Shown: positions 23,819 through 32,603 of the stretch, piece by piece | Position numbering within the stretch: position 1 is the stretch's first letter | How the letters are laid out: the number at the start of each line of letters is the position of its first letter | NCBI GenBank assembly: GCA_023512135.1 | Contig: JAIMAG010000020.1 | Location: 1 to 40,326 of the forward strand | Direction: 5' to 3' | DNA length: 40,326 nucleotides | DNA from: Terriglobia bacterium | Lineage (GTDB): Bacteria > Acidobacteriota > Terriglobia > Acidiferrales > UBA7541 | Program-made: the position numbers and the translations under genes | The notes under the pieces: model-generated | Told to the model about the DNA's origin: nothing | The model's database searches: none | Seen by the model: the letters and a program-made list of their open reading frames with translations, nothing else

Positions 23819-25384
23819 ATGGGGACGACGGCGACCATTCCAGAGAAAACTTCGGCCACGCAGGAGTTTCTCGACAATCTGCGGCAACTGCCCCGGAACC
23901 TGAAAGACGCCTGGTTTCGGCTGGGCCGGCTGCCGGAATCGGAGCGCGAGGAATCGCAGGCCACGTTTCACAATCTGTTTCTACACCTGCACAGCGTGCG
24001 CGTGCACCTGCGGACGCTCCGGCCTTCGCTGACCCTGGGCCTGGGGCTGATCGCGACGTTCAGCTTTCTCGTGCTGGTGATCACGGGTCTGCTCCTGATG
24101 ATCTACTACAAACCGTCGACGGCGCTGGCGTACCAGTCCATGAAAGACATCCACTACGTCGTCGCCACGGGCCGATTCATCCGCAATATTCATCGCTGGG
24201 CCGCGCACATCATGGTGATCGCCGTGTTCGCGCATATGGCGCGGGTGTTCTTCACCGCCAGCTACAAAAAGCCGCGCGAGTTCAACTGGCTGGTCGGACT
24301 CGGCCTGCTCGTGCTGACCCTGGCGCTCAGTTTCACCGGCTATCTGCTGCCCTATGACCAGCTCGCCTACTGGGCCACGACCATCGGCGCCAACATTGCC
24401 AATTCGCCGCGCGAGCTGACCGATGCGCTCGGCATCACCCCCTATTTCGACCCGGGCGGATTCCAGAAGCGGTTGCTGCTCGGTGCCAACACGGTCGGCG
24501 AAGATTCGCTCATTCGCTTCTACGTTCTGCACGTCTTCATCCTGCCCCTGTTGCTGGTGATTTTGCTGAGCGTCCATTTCTGGCGCATCCGAAAAGATGG
24601 CGGCCTGGCCCGGCCCGAGGACCCGCCCGGGGGCCTGGCGGAGTGGGGCGGCAAACTGCATCGCGTGTTCGAGCCGCTGGCCACGAAGACCTACGGCCTG
24701 ATGGCGGTGGTGCGCGGCCGTCGGCCACCGGTGAATCGCGGCCCGGAAGGCACGGTGATGAGCTGGCCGCATCTGCTCTGGGCCGAGCTGGCCGTCTTGA
24801 TGCTCACGATCGCCGTCACGCTGGTGCTTTCGTTCTACATCGACGCACCGCTGAAGGAAATCGCCAACCCGGCAGTGCCGGAAAACCCGGCCAAAGCACC
24901 CTGGTATTTCCTGGGCCTGCAGGAGCTGGTGTCTTACTCGGCGTTCATGGGCGGGCTGGTGATTCCCACCATTGCGGTGCTGGGGCTGGCCCTGATTCCC
25001 TTCCTAGATCGCCGGCCCGGCGGAGAAGGTCTCTGGTTCGGCACGCCGGGCGAGCGCACTGTGGCCTGGCAGTCGCTGCTGTTTGGGCTGGTCTGCACGG
25101 TGGGCCTGCTCGCCTTCACCGTGAATTTCGGCTGGCTGCGCAACTGGTTCCCGGAGATTCATCAGCTCTGGATCATCGCCATCAATCCGGGTTCGATCCT
25201 GGTGCTGCTGTTTGCCGGCTGGTCGCTCTGGACGCTGAAGCGGAAGAATTCCGTGCGGCTGGCGGCGGTGGCGTTGTTCACCTGCTTTCTGGTGGGTTTC
25301 GTTGTGCTGACGTACTTCGCTACGGTGCATCGCGGGCCAAACTGGCAGTTCTACTGGTGGCCTTCGCAATGGCCGGTGCACTGA
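23819..25384 (+). CDS. Fused cytochrome b (b6 plus subunit-IV-like) of a bc complex
   Basis: The product has 521 residues starting at the ATG at 23819, preceded by AGGAGCGAGG. The N-terminal half has four membrane helices carrying the two bis-histidine haem sites: RNIHRWAAHIMVIAVFAHMARVFF, and VLHVFILPLLLVILLSVHFWRIRKDG. The C-terminal half begins near PLKEIANPAVPENPAKAPWYFLGLQELVSYSAF, the quinol-site region that replaces the PEWY stretch, and has about five helices. With the Rieske protein and the cytochrome c it forms a quinol-oxidising complex. No cytochrome c1 gene is visible; the hexahaem protein downstream probably takes that place. The loop between the halves (VVRGRRPPVNRGPEGTVM) is cytoplasmic and basic. 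Confidence 0.9.
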   Translation: MGTTATIPEKTSATQEFLDNLRQLPRNLKDAWFRLGRLPESEREESQATFHNLFLHLHSVRVHLRTLRPSLTLGLGLIATFSFLVLVITGLLLMIYYKPSTALAYQSMKDIHYVVATGRFIRNIHRWAAHIMVIAVFAHMARVFFTASYKKPREFNWLVGLGLLVLTLALSFTGYLLPYDQLAYWATTIGANIANSPRELTDALGITPYFDPGGFQKRLLLGANTVGEDSLIRFYVLHVFILPLLLVILLSVHFWRIRKDGGLARPEDPPGGLAEWGGKLHRVFEPLATKTYGLMAVVRGRRPPVNRGPEGTVMSWPHLLWAELAVLMLTIAVTLVLSFYIDAPLKEIANPAVPENPAKAPWYFLGLQELVSYSAFMGGLVIPTIAVLGLALIPFLDRRPGGEGLWFGTPGERTVAWQSLLFGLVCTVGLLAFTVNFGWLRNWFPEIHQLWIIAINPGSILVLLFAGWSLWTLKRKNSVRLAAVALFTCFLVGFVVLTYFATVHRGPNWQFYWWPSQWPVH

Positions 25385-25414
25385 ACGGGGCGCCATACGC
25401 CCGGGAGCGCTGAG

Positions 25415-26902
25415 ATGAAGGATCCATCCCGGCTCTATCGCTGGATGCTGCTGTGGACCAGTCTGGTCGCGCTGGGATTCCTGCTGGCAGCGGCCGTGCG
25501 GGAAAACCTGCTGGCGGAATGGCAGCAGCGGCAGCGTGCGTACCGTAAACTTCTCGCCGAAAAAGCCACGGATGCGCGCGGTCGGGAACTGCTGCGCAAC
25601 TTCCGCATCGAGCTGCGCCAGGTGAGCGTGCCGGCGCTGGGCGCGGTAGACCGCTGCGTGAGCTGCCATGTCGGCATCGACGACCCGCGGATGACCGACG
25701 TGCCGCAGCCCTACCGGCTCCATCCGGTGGAAATTCTCGAGCACCACCCGGTGGACCGCTACGGCTGCACCATCTGCCACCAGGGCCAGGGCGCGGCAAC
25801 AAACTTCCACGACGCAAAGGCCGAAGACGCGTACTGGGACTATCCGCTGCTGCCGCGGGAACTGACCCAGGCAACCTGCATGACCTGCCACGACGTCAGC
25901 CGACTGCCGCCCCAGGACGTCACGCTCGTGCTCGAAGGCATGCGACTCTACGAACAAAAAAGTTGCGGCTCCTGCCACAAGCTGCAAGGACGCGGCGGAG
26001 CGCTCGGCCCCGCGCTCGACAACGAGGGTCTGAAAACCAAGCACCAGCTGATTCTCACCAACCTGAAACCTCCGTACACGACCTGGCGCTGGCATCAGGC
26101 CCATTTCCGCGATCCAGCCGGCATTGTCCCCGGCAGCCAGATGAAAAATCCCACCGTCACCGAACGCGAGGCACTGGCACTCACAGCGTACATGCTCTCG
26201 CTGCGTCAGCGCGATGTTCCGGAAAGCTATCTCGCGCCGGACAAAATCGCACAGAAATTCCGCGCGCTGTCCCCGCAGCCACAGCCGGCCGAGCAGCTCT
26301 ACCGGATGTACTGCTTCGCCTGCCACGGGGACGGCACCTACGGCCGGTGGGAGAAGACGTTCCAGCGTTTCATTCCTGCCATCCGCGGCACGCTGGCCGC
26401 CACGGCCACCCGCGAGTATCTGGAGACACAAATTGCGCAGGGTCGTCCGGGGACGCAGATGCCTCCCTGGCATTCGCAGGCCGGTGGACTGCTGCCCAAA
26501 GAAATCACGGCGCTCGCGGACTACTTGCGCGCCTCGCCGGCGGCGCGGAGCGCACGCGACTTGGCGGCCCGCTCTCGACCCGTCGCCCGCGGCGACGCGG
26601 CACGCGGGCAGATGCTTTTCCTGCGGAACTGTGCCGGCTGCCATGGCGTGGCGGGCGTGGGCGGTGTGGCGCCCGAGCTGGCCAACCCGGTTTTCCTGCG
26701 TGCGGCAGACGACTCGTTTCTTGCCACCACCATCCGCAACGGCCGCGCCGCAACGGCCATGCCCGCGTTTCAGCGTCCGGACGGTGCGGGACTCTCCGAT
26801 GCTGAGATTGCCGACATCATCGCGTTCCTGCGCAGCCTCGAGTCGCCATCCCAGCAAACCGCGCAGGCACAAGACAAATCCCGGGCCGGAGGAAGCCAAT
26901 GA
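25415..26902 (+). CDS. Membrane-anchored hexahaem cytochrome c
   Basis: The 495-residue protein has one N-terminal membrane anchor (WMLLWTSLVALGFLLAAAV) and six CxxCH haem-c sites, starting at Cys81 (CVSCH), Cys118 (CTICH), Cys155 (CMTCH), Cys184 (CGSCH), Cys300 (CFACH) and Cys406 (CAGCH). The first three lie close together in a compact multihaem segment, while the last three each head a mono-haem cytochrome-c-like domain with downstream Met (GSQMKNP, GTQMPPW, ATAMPAF). Such an arrangement suits a wire between the bc complex and the extracytoplasmic molybdoenzyme. Its stop overlaps the next start (ATGA), so the two are translationally coupled. Confidence 0.9.
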   Translation: MKDPSRLYRWMLLWTSLVALGFLLAAAVRENLLAEWQQRQRAYRKLLAEKATDARGRELLRNFRIELRQVSVPALGAVDRCVSCHVGIDDPRMTDVPQPYRLHPVEILEHHPVDRYGCTICHQGQGAATNFHDAKAEDAYWDYPLLPRELTQATCMTCHDVSRLPPQDVTLVLEGMRLYEQKSCGSCHKLQGRGGALGPALDNEGLKTKHQLILTNLKPPYTTWRWHQAHFRDPAGIVPGSQMKNPTVTEREALALTAYMLSLRQRDVPESYLAPDKIAQKFRALSPQPQPAEQLYRMYCFACHGDGTYGRWEKTFQRFIPAIRGTLAATATREYLETQIAQGRPGTQMPPWHSQAGGLLPKEITALADYLRASPAARSARDLAARSRPVARGDAARGQMLFLRNCAGCHGVAGVGGVAPELANPVFLRAADDSFLATTIRNGRAATAMPAFQRPDGAGLSDAEIADIIAFLRSLESPSQQTAQAQDKSRAGGSQ

Positions 26903-29763
26903 GCAAACAAAAAAATAACGGCACCCCGCGCTGGTCGCGCCGCAACTTCCTGCAGACGGCCGCCGCAGCCACAGCCGCACTGGCTATCCCCGGCTGCGGC
27001 CGAAAGGAAAAGCCCGTACTCGAAGCTCTCAGCGGTGAGTTCGACCCGCTGCGGAGCTACCCGTACCGCGGCTGGGAAGATTTCTACCGCAAGCTGTGGA
27101 CCTGGGACAAAGTCGTCCGCTCAACCCATTCGGCGAACTGCACCGGCTCGTGCTCCTGGAAGGTGTACGTGCGCAACGGCGTCATGGTGCGCGAAGAACA
27201 GGCCGCCGACTACCCCCGCATCAGCGAAGACCTGCCGGACTACAATCCCCGCGGCTGCCAGAAGGGCGGCTGCTTTGTCGAATACGTGTACAGCCCGCAG
27301 CGGCTGCGCTATCCACTGATTCGCACCGGCCGCCGCGGCGAAGGCAAATGGCGCCGCGCGACGTGGGACGAAGCGCTCACGCTGATTGCGGAAAAACTGC
27401 TCGACAACATCTACCAGCACGGCCCGGACACTAACACGTTTTTCAGCGTCATTCCGGCGATGAGTCCCATCAGCTTTGCCGCCGGCGCTCGCCTGGCGCA
27501 CTACCTGGGCGGCGTGATGTGTTCCTTCTACGACTGGTACTGCGACCTGCCGCCGGGCGAGCCGCTCACCTGGGGCGTGCAGACCGAAGCCTGCGAATGT
27601 GCCGACTGGTTCAATGCGAAGTACATCGTGCTGTGGGGCTCGAATATTTCGCAGACGCGCATCCCCGATGCGCACTTCGCCTTCGAAGCGCGCTACAACG
27701 GCGCCAAGATTGTGGCCATCTCCCCGGACTTCAACTCTTCCTGCATCCATGCCGACCTCTACTGGCAAATCCAGCCGGGCACGGACACCGCCCTGGCGCT
27801 GGGCGTGGCGAAAATCCTGATCGACGAAGGGCTGATCGACGTGCCCTATGTGAAGGAACAAACCGACCTGCCGCTGCTGGTGCGCAAAGACACGAAACGA
27901 TTTCTGCGCGAATCGGACCTGCGCACCGGCGGCAAGGAGGACGTCTTCTACTTCTGGGATGCGCGCACGCAACGGCTGACCGAAGCGCCCGGCTCGATGG
28001 GCTCGGCGCGGAAAACGATTCGCCTGGACGATGCCGACCCGGCACTGGAAGGCAGCTACAGGGTCACTCTGGCCGACGGAAGTGGAGTCGAAGTGACGCC
28101 GGTTTTCGAACTGCTGAAGCGCCAGCTGGAGGCGTATCCCCTGGACAAAGTGGCTGCCCTGACCGGTCTGCCCGCGCACGAAATTCAGATGTTCGCGCGC
28201 GAATTCGGCACCCGCAAGCCGGCCATGATCATCCACGGCGCCGGAACGAACCACTGGTTCCATAACGACCTGGCCAACCGCGCAATGATTCTTCTGGTTG
28301 CGCTGACCGGCAACGTCGGAAAGAACGGCGGCGGCTTCAATCACTATGTCGGGCAGGAGCGGATCTGGCCCGAACACGGCTTCTTTGCACTGGCCTTTCC
28401 CGAAGGCCGGGCCAAGCAGCGTTTCCAGAACACCACGCTGTGGAGCTATGTACACTCCTCCAACCGCGATCCGCACCAGTACAACGGCCGCCCCATCGAG
28501 TGGTACATCGAAGAATCGGTGAAACGAGGCTGGATGCCCCTGTGGCCGAAATTGCGTGCCGGGGAAAAGCCCGGCCAGGGTCGCAAGCCGCGCGCCTTCA
28601 TCATCTGGCGTGCGAATTATTTGAATCAGGCCAAAGGCAACGAGCTCATCGAGGATTCGCTGTGGCAGGACCTCGACCTGATTGTGGACATCAACTTCCG
28701 CATGGACACCACTGCCCTGTACTCCGACGTCGTTCTGCCGGCGGCGAGCTACTACGAAAAAATAGATCTGAACTCGACCGACTGCCACAGCTACATGCAC
28801 ACGTTCGGGCAGGCGCTCGAACCGCTGTTCGAAAGCAAGACCGACTGGGCCATCTTCCATGCACTGGCAAAGAAGATTGCTGAGGTCGCGCGCAATCGCA
28901 ACCTGCCACCCTACCGCGACGAAGAATTCCAATGGGAGCGGGATTTCACTCGACTGGAAGAACAGTGGACCTCAGGCCATACCCTCGTGACCGATGAACA
29001 GGCTGCCGACTACATCCTGGCGCATTCGGCGGAGACAAAAGGCATGACCTACCAGAATCTGCAAGCGCAGCCGCGAAGGTTTGTGGCCACCGACCCGGAA
29101 GTCTGGAACAGCGACGTGGAACCCGGCATCGCCTACACGCCGTTCAAGCATCAGGTGGTGCAGAAGAAACCCTGGCGCACGCTCACGGGACGACAGCAGT
29201 TCTACATCGATCACCCGTGGTTCCTGGAGCTCGGCGAAGCGCTGCCCGTGCACAAAGAGCCTGTCGAAGAAAATTTCCCGCTCTACTGGAACACGCCGCA
29301 CGGCCGCTGGTCGATCCACTCCACCTGGCGCGACCATCGTGCCATGCTCCGCCTGCAACGCGGTGTGCCCATCGCCTACATGCACCCCGACGACGCCCGC
29401 CGCCGCGGCCTGCGCGACAACGACTGGATCCGTATCTTCAACACCACCGGCGAATGCATCTGCCGGCTGCAAATTCTTCCCGGCGAAAAACCCGGCCGCA
29501 TCACCATGTATCACGGCTGGGAAAAATTCCTCGGCTTCCAGCAGGGCGGCTGGCAGTCGCTCACCTACATCAAGATCAAGCCCACGCAACTGATCGGCGG
29601 CTACGGCCACGTGAAATTCCGGCTGAACTACTGGGGACCGACCGGCAACAACCGCGACATCAAAGTCGAAGTCGAAAAATACCGCGGCCCGGTGGCCCGT
29701 TATTCAGGGCGGGCCGTCCGAACGTCCCGCGCGGAAGCAGACACCCGGACCCGGAAGGCATAG
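26899..29763 (+). CDS. Tat-exported Nar-like molybdopterin catalytic subunit (type II DMSO reductase family)
   Basis: The 954-residue protein starts with a twin-arginine signal (SRRNFLQ, Arg14-Arg15) followed by a hydrophobic stretch ending in PGC (Cys33), so it is exported and may be lipid-anchored. The proximal cluster ligands read His77-x3-Cys81-x3-Cys85-x34-Cys120 (HSANCTGSC, RGCQKGG), the His/Cys pattern of the type II family. The YDWYCDLPP motif puts Asp212 as the likely molybdenum ligand, as in NarG. WGSNISQTRIPDAHF and the C-terminal MYHGWEKFLGFQQGGWQ also match nitrate-reductase relatives. Outward orientation and the absence of NarI resemble archaeal-type pNar, but selenate, chlorate, perchlorate or nitrite-oxidising relatives share most of these features, so the substrate is a best guess (nitrate). 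Confidence 0.85.
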   Translation: MSKQKNNGTPRWSRRNFLQTAAAATAALAIPGCGRKEKPVLEALSGEFDPLRSYPYRGWEDFYRKLWTWDKVVRSTHSANCTGSCSWKVYVRNGVMVREEQAADYPRISEDLPDYNPRGCQKGGCFVEYVYSPQRLRYPLIRTGRRGEGKWRRATWDEALTLIAEKLLDNIYQHGPDTNTFFSVIPAMSPISFAAGARLAHYLGGVMCSFYDWYCDLPPGEPLTWGVQTEACECADWFNAKYIVLWGSNISQTRIPDAHFAFEARYNGAKIVAISPDFNSSCIHADLYWQIQPGTDTALALGVAKILIDEGLIDVPYVKEQTDLPLLVRKDTKRFLRESDLRTGGKEDVFYFWDARTQRLTEAPGSMGSARKTIRLDDADPALEGSYRVTLADGSGVEVTPVFELLKRQLEAYPLDKVAALTGLPAHEIQMFAREFGTRKPAMIIHGAGTNHWFHNDLANRAMILLVALTGNVGKNGGGFNHYVGQERIWPEHGFFALAFPEGRAKQRFQNTTLWSYVHSSNRDPHQYNGRPIEWYIEESVKRGWMPLWPKLRAGEKPGQGRKPRAFIIWRANYLNQAKGNELIEDSLWQDLDLIVDINFRMDTTALYSDVVLPAASYYEKIDLNSTDCHSYMHTFGQALEPLFESKTDWAIFHALAKKIAEVARNRNLPPYRDEEFQWERDFTRLEEQWTSGHTLVTDEQAADYILAHSAETKGMTYQNLQAQPRRFVATDPEVWNSDVEPGIAYTPFKHQVVQKKPWRTLTGRQQFYIDHPWFLELGEALPVHKEPVEENFPLYWNTPHGRWSIHSTWRDHRAMLRLQRGVPIAYMHPDDARRRGLRDNDWIRIFNTTGECICRLQILPGEKPGRITMYHGWEKFLGFQQGGWQSLTYIKIKPTQLIGGYGHVKFRLNYWGPTGNNRDIKVEVEKYRGPVARYSGRAVRTSRAEADTRTRKA

Positions 29764-29772
29764 GAGGCAGCC

Positions 29773-30780
29773 ATGTCTCGACACCAGTACGCGATGGTCA
29801 TGGACTTGAACAAATGCCTGGGCTGCCAGACGTGCACGATTGCCTGCAAGAAGCTCTGGACGGACCGCGACGGCACCGACTACATGTACTGGAACAACGT
29901 CGAGACCCGCCCCGGCCTGGGCTACCCGCGGCAGTGGGACCGCAACGGCGGAGGCTGGAAAGACGGCGAGCTGCAGCCGGGCCGGCTGCCCACACTGGAC
30001 GACTACGGCGCGCCCTGGGAATACGACTACGAGCAGCGGCTCTACGAAGGCTCGGGCAAGCCCGTGATGCCTTCCCCGGATCCGCAGTCCGGCTGCAACT
30101 GGGACGAAGATGTCGGCGCGCTGAACGGCGACGACAACTTCTATTTCTACCTGCCCCGCATCTGCAATCACTGCACGTACCCGGCCTGCCTGGCCGCCTG
30201 TCCACGACAGGCCATCTACAAACGCGAAGAAGATGGCATCGTGCTGATCGACCAGGAGCGCTGCCAGGGCTACCGCTACTGCATCGCCGCCTGCCCGTAC
30301 AAAAAAATCTATTTCAACGAAATCACCGGAAAATCCGAAAAGTGCATCTTCTGCTATCCGCGGCTGGAAAAAGGCGAGGTGAACGCCTGTGCGGCACAGT
30401 GTCCGGGCCGGCTGCGTTTCGTTGGCATCCTCGATGATCCGGAATCGCCCGTGCACAAGCTCGTGCTTGTCTACCGCGTCGCCCTGCCGCTGTTCCCGGA
30501 AAAGGGCACGCAGCCCAATGTGTTCTACGTGCCGCCGTTCAATCCTCCGCGCCGCGGCAACTACGGCAAGAGCATTCTGGAAGACCCGCGGCTTCCGCTC
30601 GACTACCTTGTGTATCTGTTCGGGCCGGAGGTCAAAGACGTCATCCGGCGACTGGAAGCGGAGCTGGTCCGCGCGCAAAATGGCGAGCGCAGCGAAGTGC
30701 TGCAACTGCTGATCGGGCGGGATGCGGCCACGCGCTATCGCATCCCGGCGCGCGAACAGCTCGTGCAGATCAAGACCTGA
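29773..30780 (+). CDS. Fe-S electron-transfer beta subunit (NarH-like)
   Basis: The product has 335 residues without a signal peptide, so it would be exported together with the Tat-bearing catalytic subunit. Four cysteine groups hold four clusters: CLGCQTCTIAC, CNHCTYPACLAAC, CQGYRYCIAAC and CIFCYPRLEKGEVNACAAQC. In the third group Tyr replaces the second Cys, as Trp or Tyr does in NarH-type subunits, so that cluster should be [3Fe-4S]. The protein is shorter than E. coli NarH (~510) and matches the length of beta subunits of periplasmic type II enzymes. An AGGAGG lies 5 nt before the ATG; the spacing to the alpha gene is 9 bp. Confidence 0.9.
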   Translation: MSRHQYAMVMDLNKCLGCQTCTIACKKLWTDRDGTDYMYWNNVETRPGLGYPRQWDRNGGGWKDGELQPGRLPTLDDYGAPWEYDYEQRLYEGSGKPVMPSPDPQSGCNWDEDVGALNGDDNFYFYLPRICNHCTYPACLAACPRQAIYKREEDGIVLIDQERCQGYRYCIAACPYKKIYFNEITGKSEKCIFCYPRLEKGEVNACAAQCPGRLRFVGILDDPESPVHKLVLVYRVALPLFPEKGTQPNVFYVPPFNPPRRGNYGKSILEDPRLPLDYLVYLFGPEVKDVIRRLEAELVRAQNGERSEVLQLLIGRDAATRYRIPAREQLVQIKT

Positions 30781-30793
30781 TTCGGAGCACCAC

Positions 30794-31540
30794 ATGAACC
30801 AGCGAGGCCAATTGCTGACCGTTTTGCTTCTCCTGATGACCTCTGCGGCGCCGGCGTTTTCCCAGCAGCCGGCCCATACCGCTGCCCTCCCGCAGCATCT
30901 GCGCCTGAGGGCAAACTTCAGTCCGCAGTCGGCCGAGGTTTTGCTCGACCCGGCGGCACCCGCCTGGCAGAGCACTCCGGCACAGCGCATCGCGCTGCAC
31001 CGCACACCGCCGCTCTATGACACCGATCCGCCAGCTTCACTGGAAATCAGCTTCGTAGAGGTTCGCACACTGCGAGCCGCGGGCAAGCTGTTTGTCCACC
31101 TGAGCTGGCGCGACGCCTCCGCCGACTACGTCGAATTGCCTGCTGTGCCGGACACTCCACCCGAGCAGCGCTTCCTGAAAGAACACACGCTCGGCCCGGA
31201 GCGCTTCTTCGATGCCGCCGCCGTCATGTTCCCGAAAGATGCGCCCGGGGGCGTGGTTTCGCCTTCGTTGCAGATGGGCGATGCCCAGGGCCCCGTCAGC
31301 ATGTATTACTGGAACGCAGCGCGCGGCGCGATGCGGATGGAAGCCGCCGGCCGCGGCACCACGCGCCGCACCGGTGATTCATTTTCCGCGCGGGCGGTTT
31401 ATGCCTCCGGCACGTGGCAGGTCGTGCTGGAACTGCCCGAATTGCCGCCGGCAACGCCGCTCGCCTTTGCCATCTGGAACGGCAGCCAGCTCGACCGCGA
31501 TGGCCGCAAATATTTTTCTGTCTGGCACTGGCTGGAATAG
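30794..31540 (+). CDS. Haem-b gamma subunit, ethylbenzene-dehydrogenase-related
   Basis: The product has 248 residues starting at the ATG at 30794, 13 bp after the beta gene stop. A Sec signal peptide (LLTVLLLLMTSAAPAFSQQ) sends it to the periplasm. The rest is a beta-sandwich of the EB_dh type: SLEISFVEVRTLRAAGKLFVHLSWRD, ERFFDAAAVMFPKDA, MGDAQGPVSMYYWNAARG, and the ending LAFAIWNGSQLDRDGRKYFSVWHWLE. In ethylbenzene, chlorate and dimethylsulphide enzymes this subunit binds one haem b and links the Fe-S subunit to a soluble or membrane cytochrome c. Candidate axial Met residues lie in the MGD/SMYYW stretch; the Lys ligand is not certain. It replaces NarI as the electron entry point. Confidence 0.82.
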   Translation: MNQRGQLLTVLLLLMTSAAPAFSQQPAHTAALPQHLRLRANFSPQSAEVLLDPAAPAWQSTPAQRIALHRTPPLYDTDPPASLEISFVEVRTLRAAGKLFVHLSWRDASADYVELPAVPDTPPEQRFLKEHTLGPERFFDAAAVMFPKDAPGGVVSPSLQMGDAQGPVSMYYWNAARGAMRMEAAGRGTTRRTGDSFSARAVYASGTWQVVLELPELPPATPLAFAIWNGSQLDRDGRKYFSVWHWLE

Positions 31541-31548
31541 AGAAACCC

Positions 31549-32193
31549 ATGGCCGCAGAAACAGCTCCGAAACCAAAAGAAGCATCCGGCAGCGAAGACT
31601 CGGTGGACCTGTACCGAGTTTTTTCTTTTTTGTTCGGTTTTCCATCCCGTGAACGGTTCGCGTGGATGTGCCGGCCGGATTTCTCCAGCGGGCTGGCCAG
31701 TTTGTGGAACGAGCTCGGATGCAGGGGCAGATTCCCCCGCTGGCGAATGTTCGAGAGTTACGACCAGTACGAATCCGCATATATCGCGCTGTTTGACGTT
31801 GGCGTGCCTGCGCCCCCGGTGCCGCTGCTCGAATCGGCATGGCGCAAGTCGCAGCCGGCGCAGCAAGTCGTGCTCGACAACGTGAACTTTTACGAAGTGC
31901 TCGACCTGCGCTGTGATATGTCCCGCTATCCGGCAGACCATCTGCTCACGCAGCTCGAATTTCTCGCCGCGGTGCGCTACGCACAGGAAAGCACCGATGC
32001 CGAAATGAACCGGGACAGCCTGGCACGTCTGGAGCATGACTTCCTCGACCGCCACCTGCTGGCCTGGTTCCCCGCCGCCAGACGAAAACTGTGTGCACTC
32101 GACCCGCCGGTCTTTGCTCTGCTCGCGACGCTGCTCGAAGCGTTTCTCCGCATGCGGCTGCAAACCGGACTGCCCGGGCTCAGAACCCACTGA
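31549..32193 (+). CDS. TorD/NarJ-type molybdoenzyme assembly chaperone
   Basis: The product has 214 residues starting at the ATG at 31549, 8 bp after the gamma gene. It is all-helical and cytoplasmic. YRVFSFLFGFPSRERF near residue 22, YDQYESAYIALFDVGVPAPPVPLLES near residue 75 and DHLLTQLEFLAAVRY near residue 128 are typical of the TorD family chaperones that hold type II apoenzymes until the molybdenum cofactor is inserted and the Tat signal is released. It is the last gene of the respiratory operon; a tRNA fragment 109 bp downstream marks the edge of the integrative element. The stretch 32194-32301 contains nothing I recognise. Confidence 0.85.
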   Translation: MAAETAPKPKEASGSEDSVDLYRVFSFLFGFPSRERFAWMCRPDFSSGLASLWNELGCRGRFPRWRMFESYDQYESAYIALFDVGVPAPPVPLLESAWRKSQPAQQVVLDNVNFYEVLDLRCDMSRYPADHLLTQLEFLAAVRYAQESTDAEMNRDSLARLEHDFLDRHLLAWFPAARRKLCALDPPVFALLATLLEAFLRMRLQTGLPGLRTH

Positions 32194-32301
32194 GGGAAAA
32201 CACGCCCCCGCACAGAACCACCGCAAACACTCTTGGCATCTCCTTCCGGAAAGTGGCCTACCCGGGCCCGGAAAGGAACTCAGGCTGGCACTCACAAAAG
32301 G

Positions 32302-32355
32302 TGGCGCGCCCGGCAGGATTCGAACCTGCGACCCTCTGCTTAGAAGGCAGACGCT
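32302..32355 (-). tRNA. 3'-terminal fragment of tRNA-Arg(TCT), probable attachment site
   Basis: Read on the minus strand, this gives a complete anticodon arm (TCTGC-CTTCTAA-GCAGA, anticodon TCT), variable loop, T arm (GCAGG-TTCGAAT-CCTGC), acceptor 3' strand CGGGCGC, discriminator G and an encoded CCA ending at 32302. The 5' half is missing: no GCGCCCG acceptor strand or normal D arm lies at 32356-32385, so it cannot fold into a tRNA. A perfect 3' half with an integrase gene beside it is the classic footprint of integration into a tRNA gene. The element then extends to the right, and the restored tRNA should sit at its far end. Confidence 0.75.
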
Positions 32356-32429
32356 CGGCATTTCCAGCAGATGGACAAGGCTTCCCTTCCTTTGACAAAG
32401 CAATACTTTATAATCCCGCCTGTTTTGCC

Positions 32430-32582
32430 GGTGCTACCTGGAATTGGCTGATTTTTGAGCCGTTTGGTAGCACCTAGGTAGCACCGAAACTGGCTCCCTG
32501 CTTCTGCTGCGCAGCAGTGGGTCCGCCCAGCTGCAGGGGCCGGTGCTACCGTGAATCCGCTCCGGTGCTACCCGGTGCTACC
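32430..32582. repeat. Six copies of the 9-mer GGTGCTACC upstream of the integrase
   Basis: Forward copies lie at 32430-32438, 32542-32550, 32564-32572 and 32574-32582; reverse copies at 32466-32474 and 32477-32485. All nine bases are identical in each. The two reverse copies are 2 bp apart, and the last two forward copies are 1 bp apart. They fill the space between the tRNA fragment and the integrase start, where arm-type integrase sites, excisionase sites or operators of the integrase gene are expected. The rest of 32356-32603 holds a TATAAT at 32409-32414 without a usable -35. Confidence 0.7.
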
Positions 32583-32603
32583 GCAGAGGAGAGACGCTAG
32601 CTA

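Noticed and set aside
32356-32390. A complete tRNA-Arg gene extending from 32302 to about 32378
   Set aside because: The 5' acceptor strand complementary to CGGGCGC and a normal D arm are absent, so only the 3' half is present.
32392-32414. Promoter TTGACA ... TATAAT upstream of the integrase
   Set aside because: The two boxes are only 11 bp apart, too close for a sigma70 promoter. The -10 may be real, but no proper -35 is visible.
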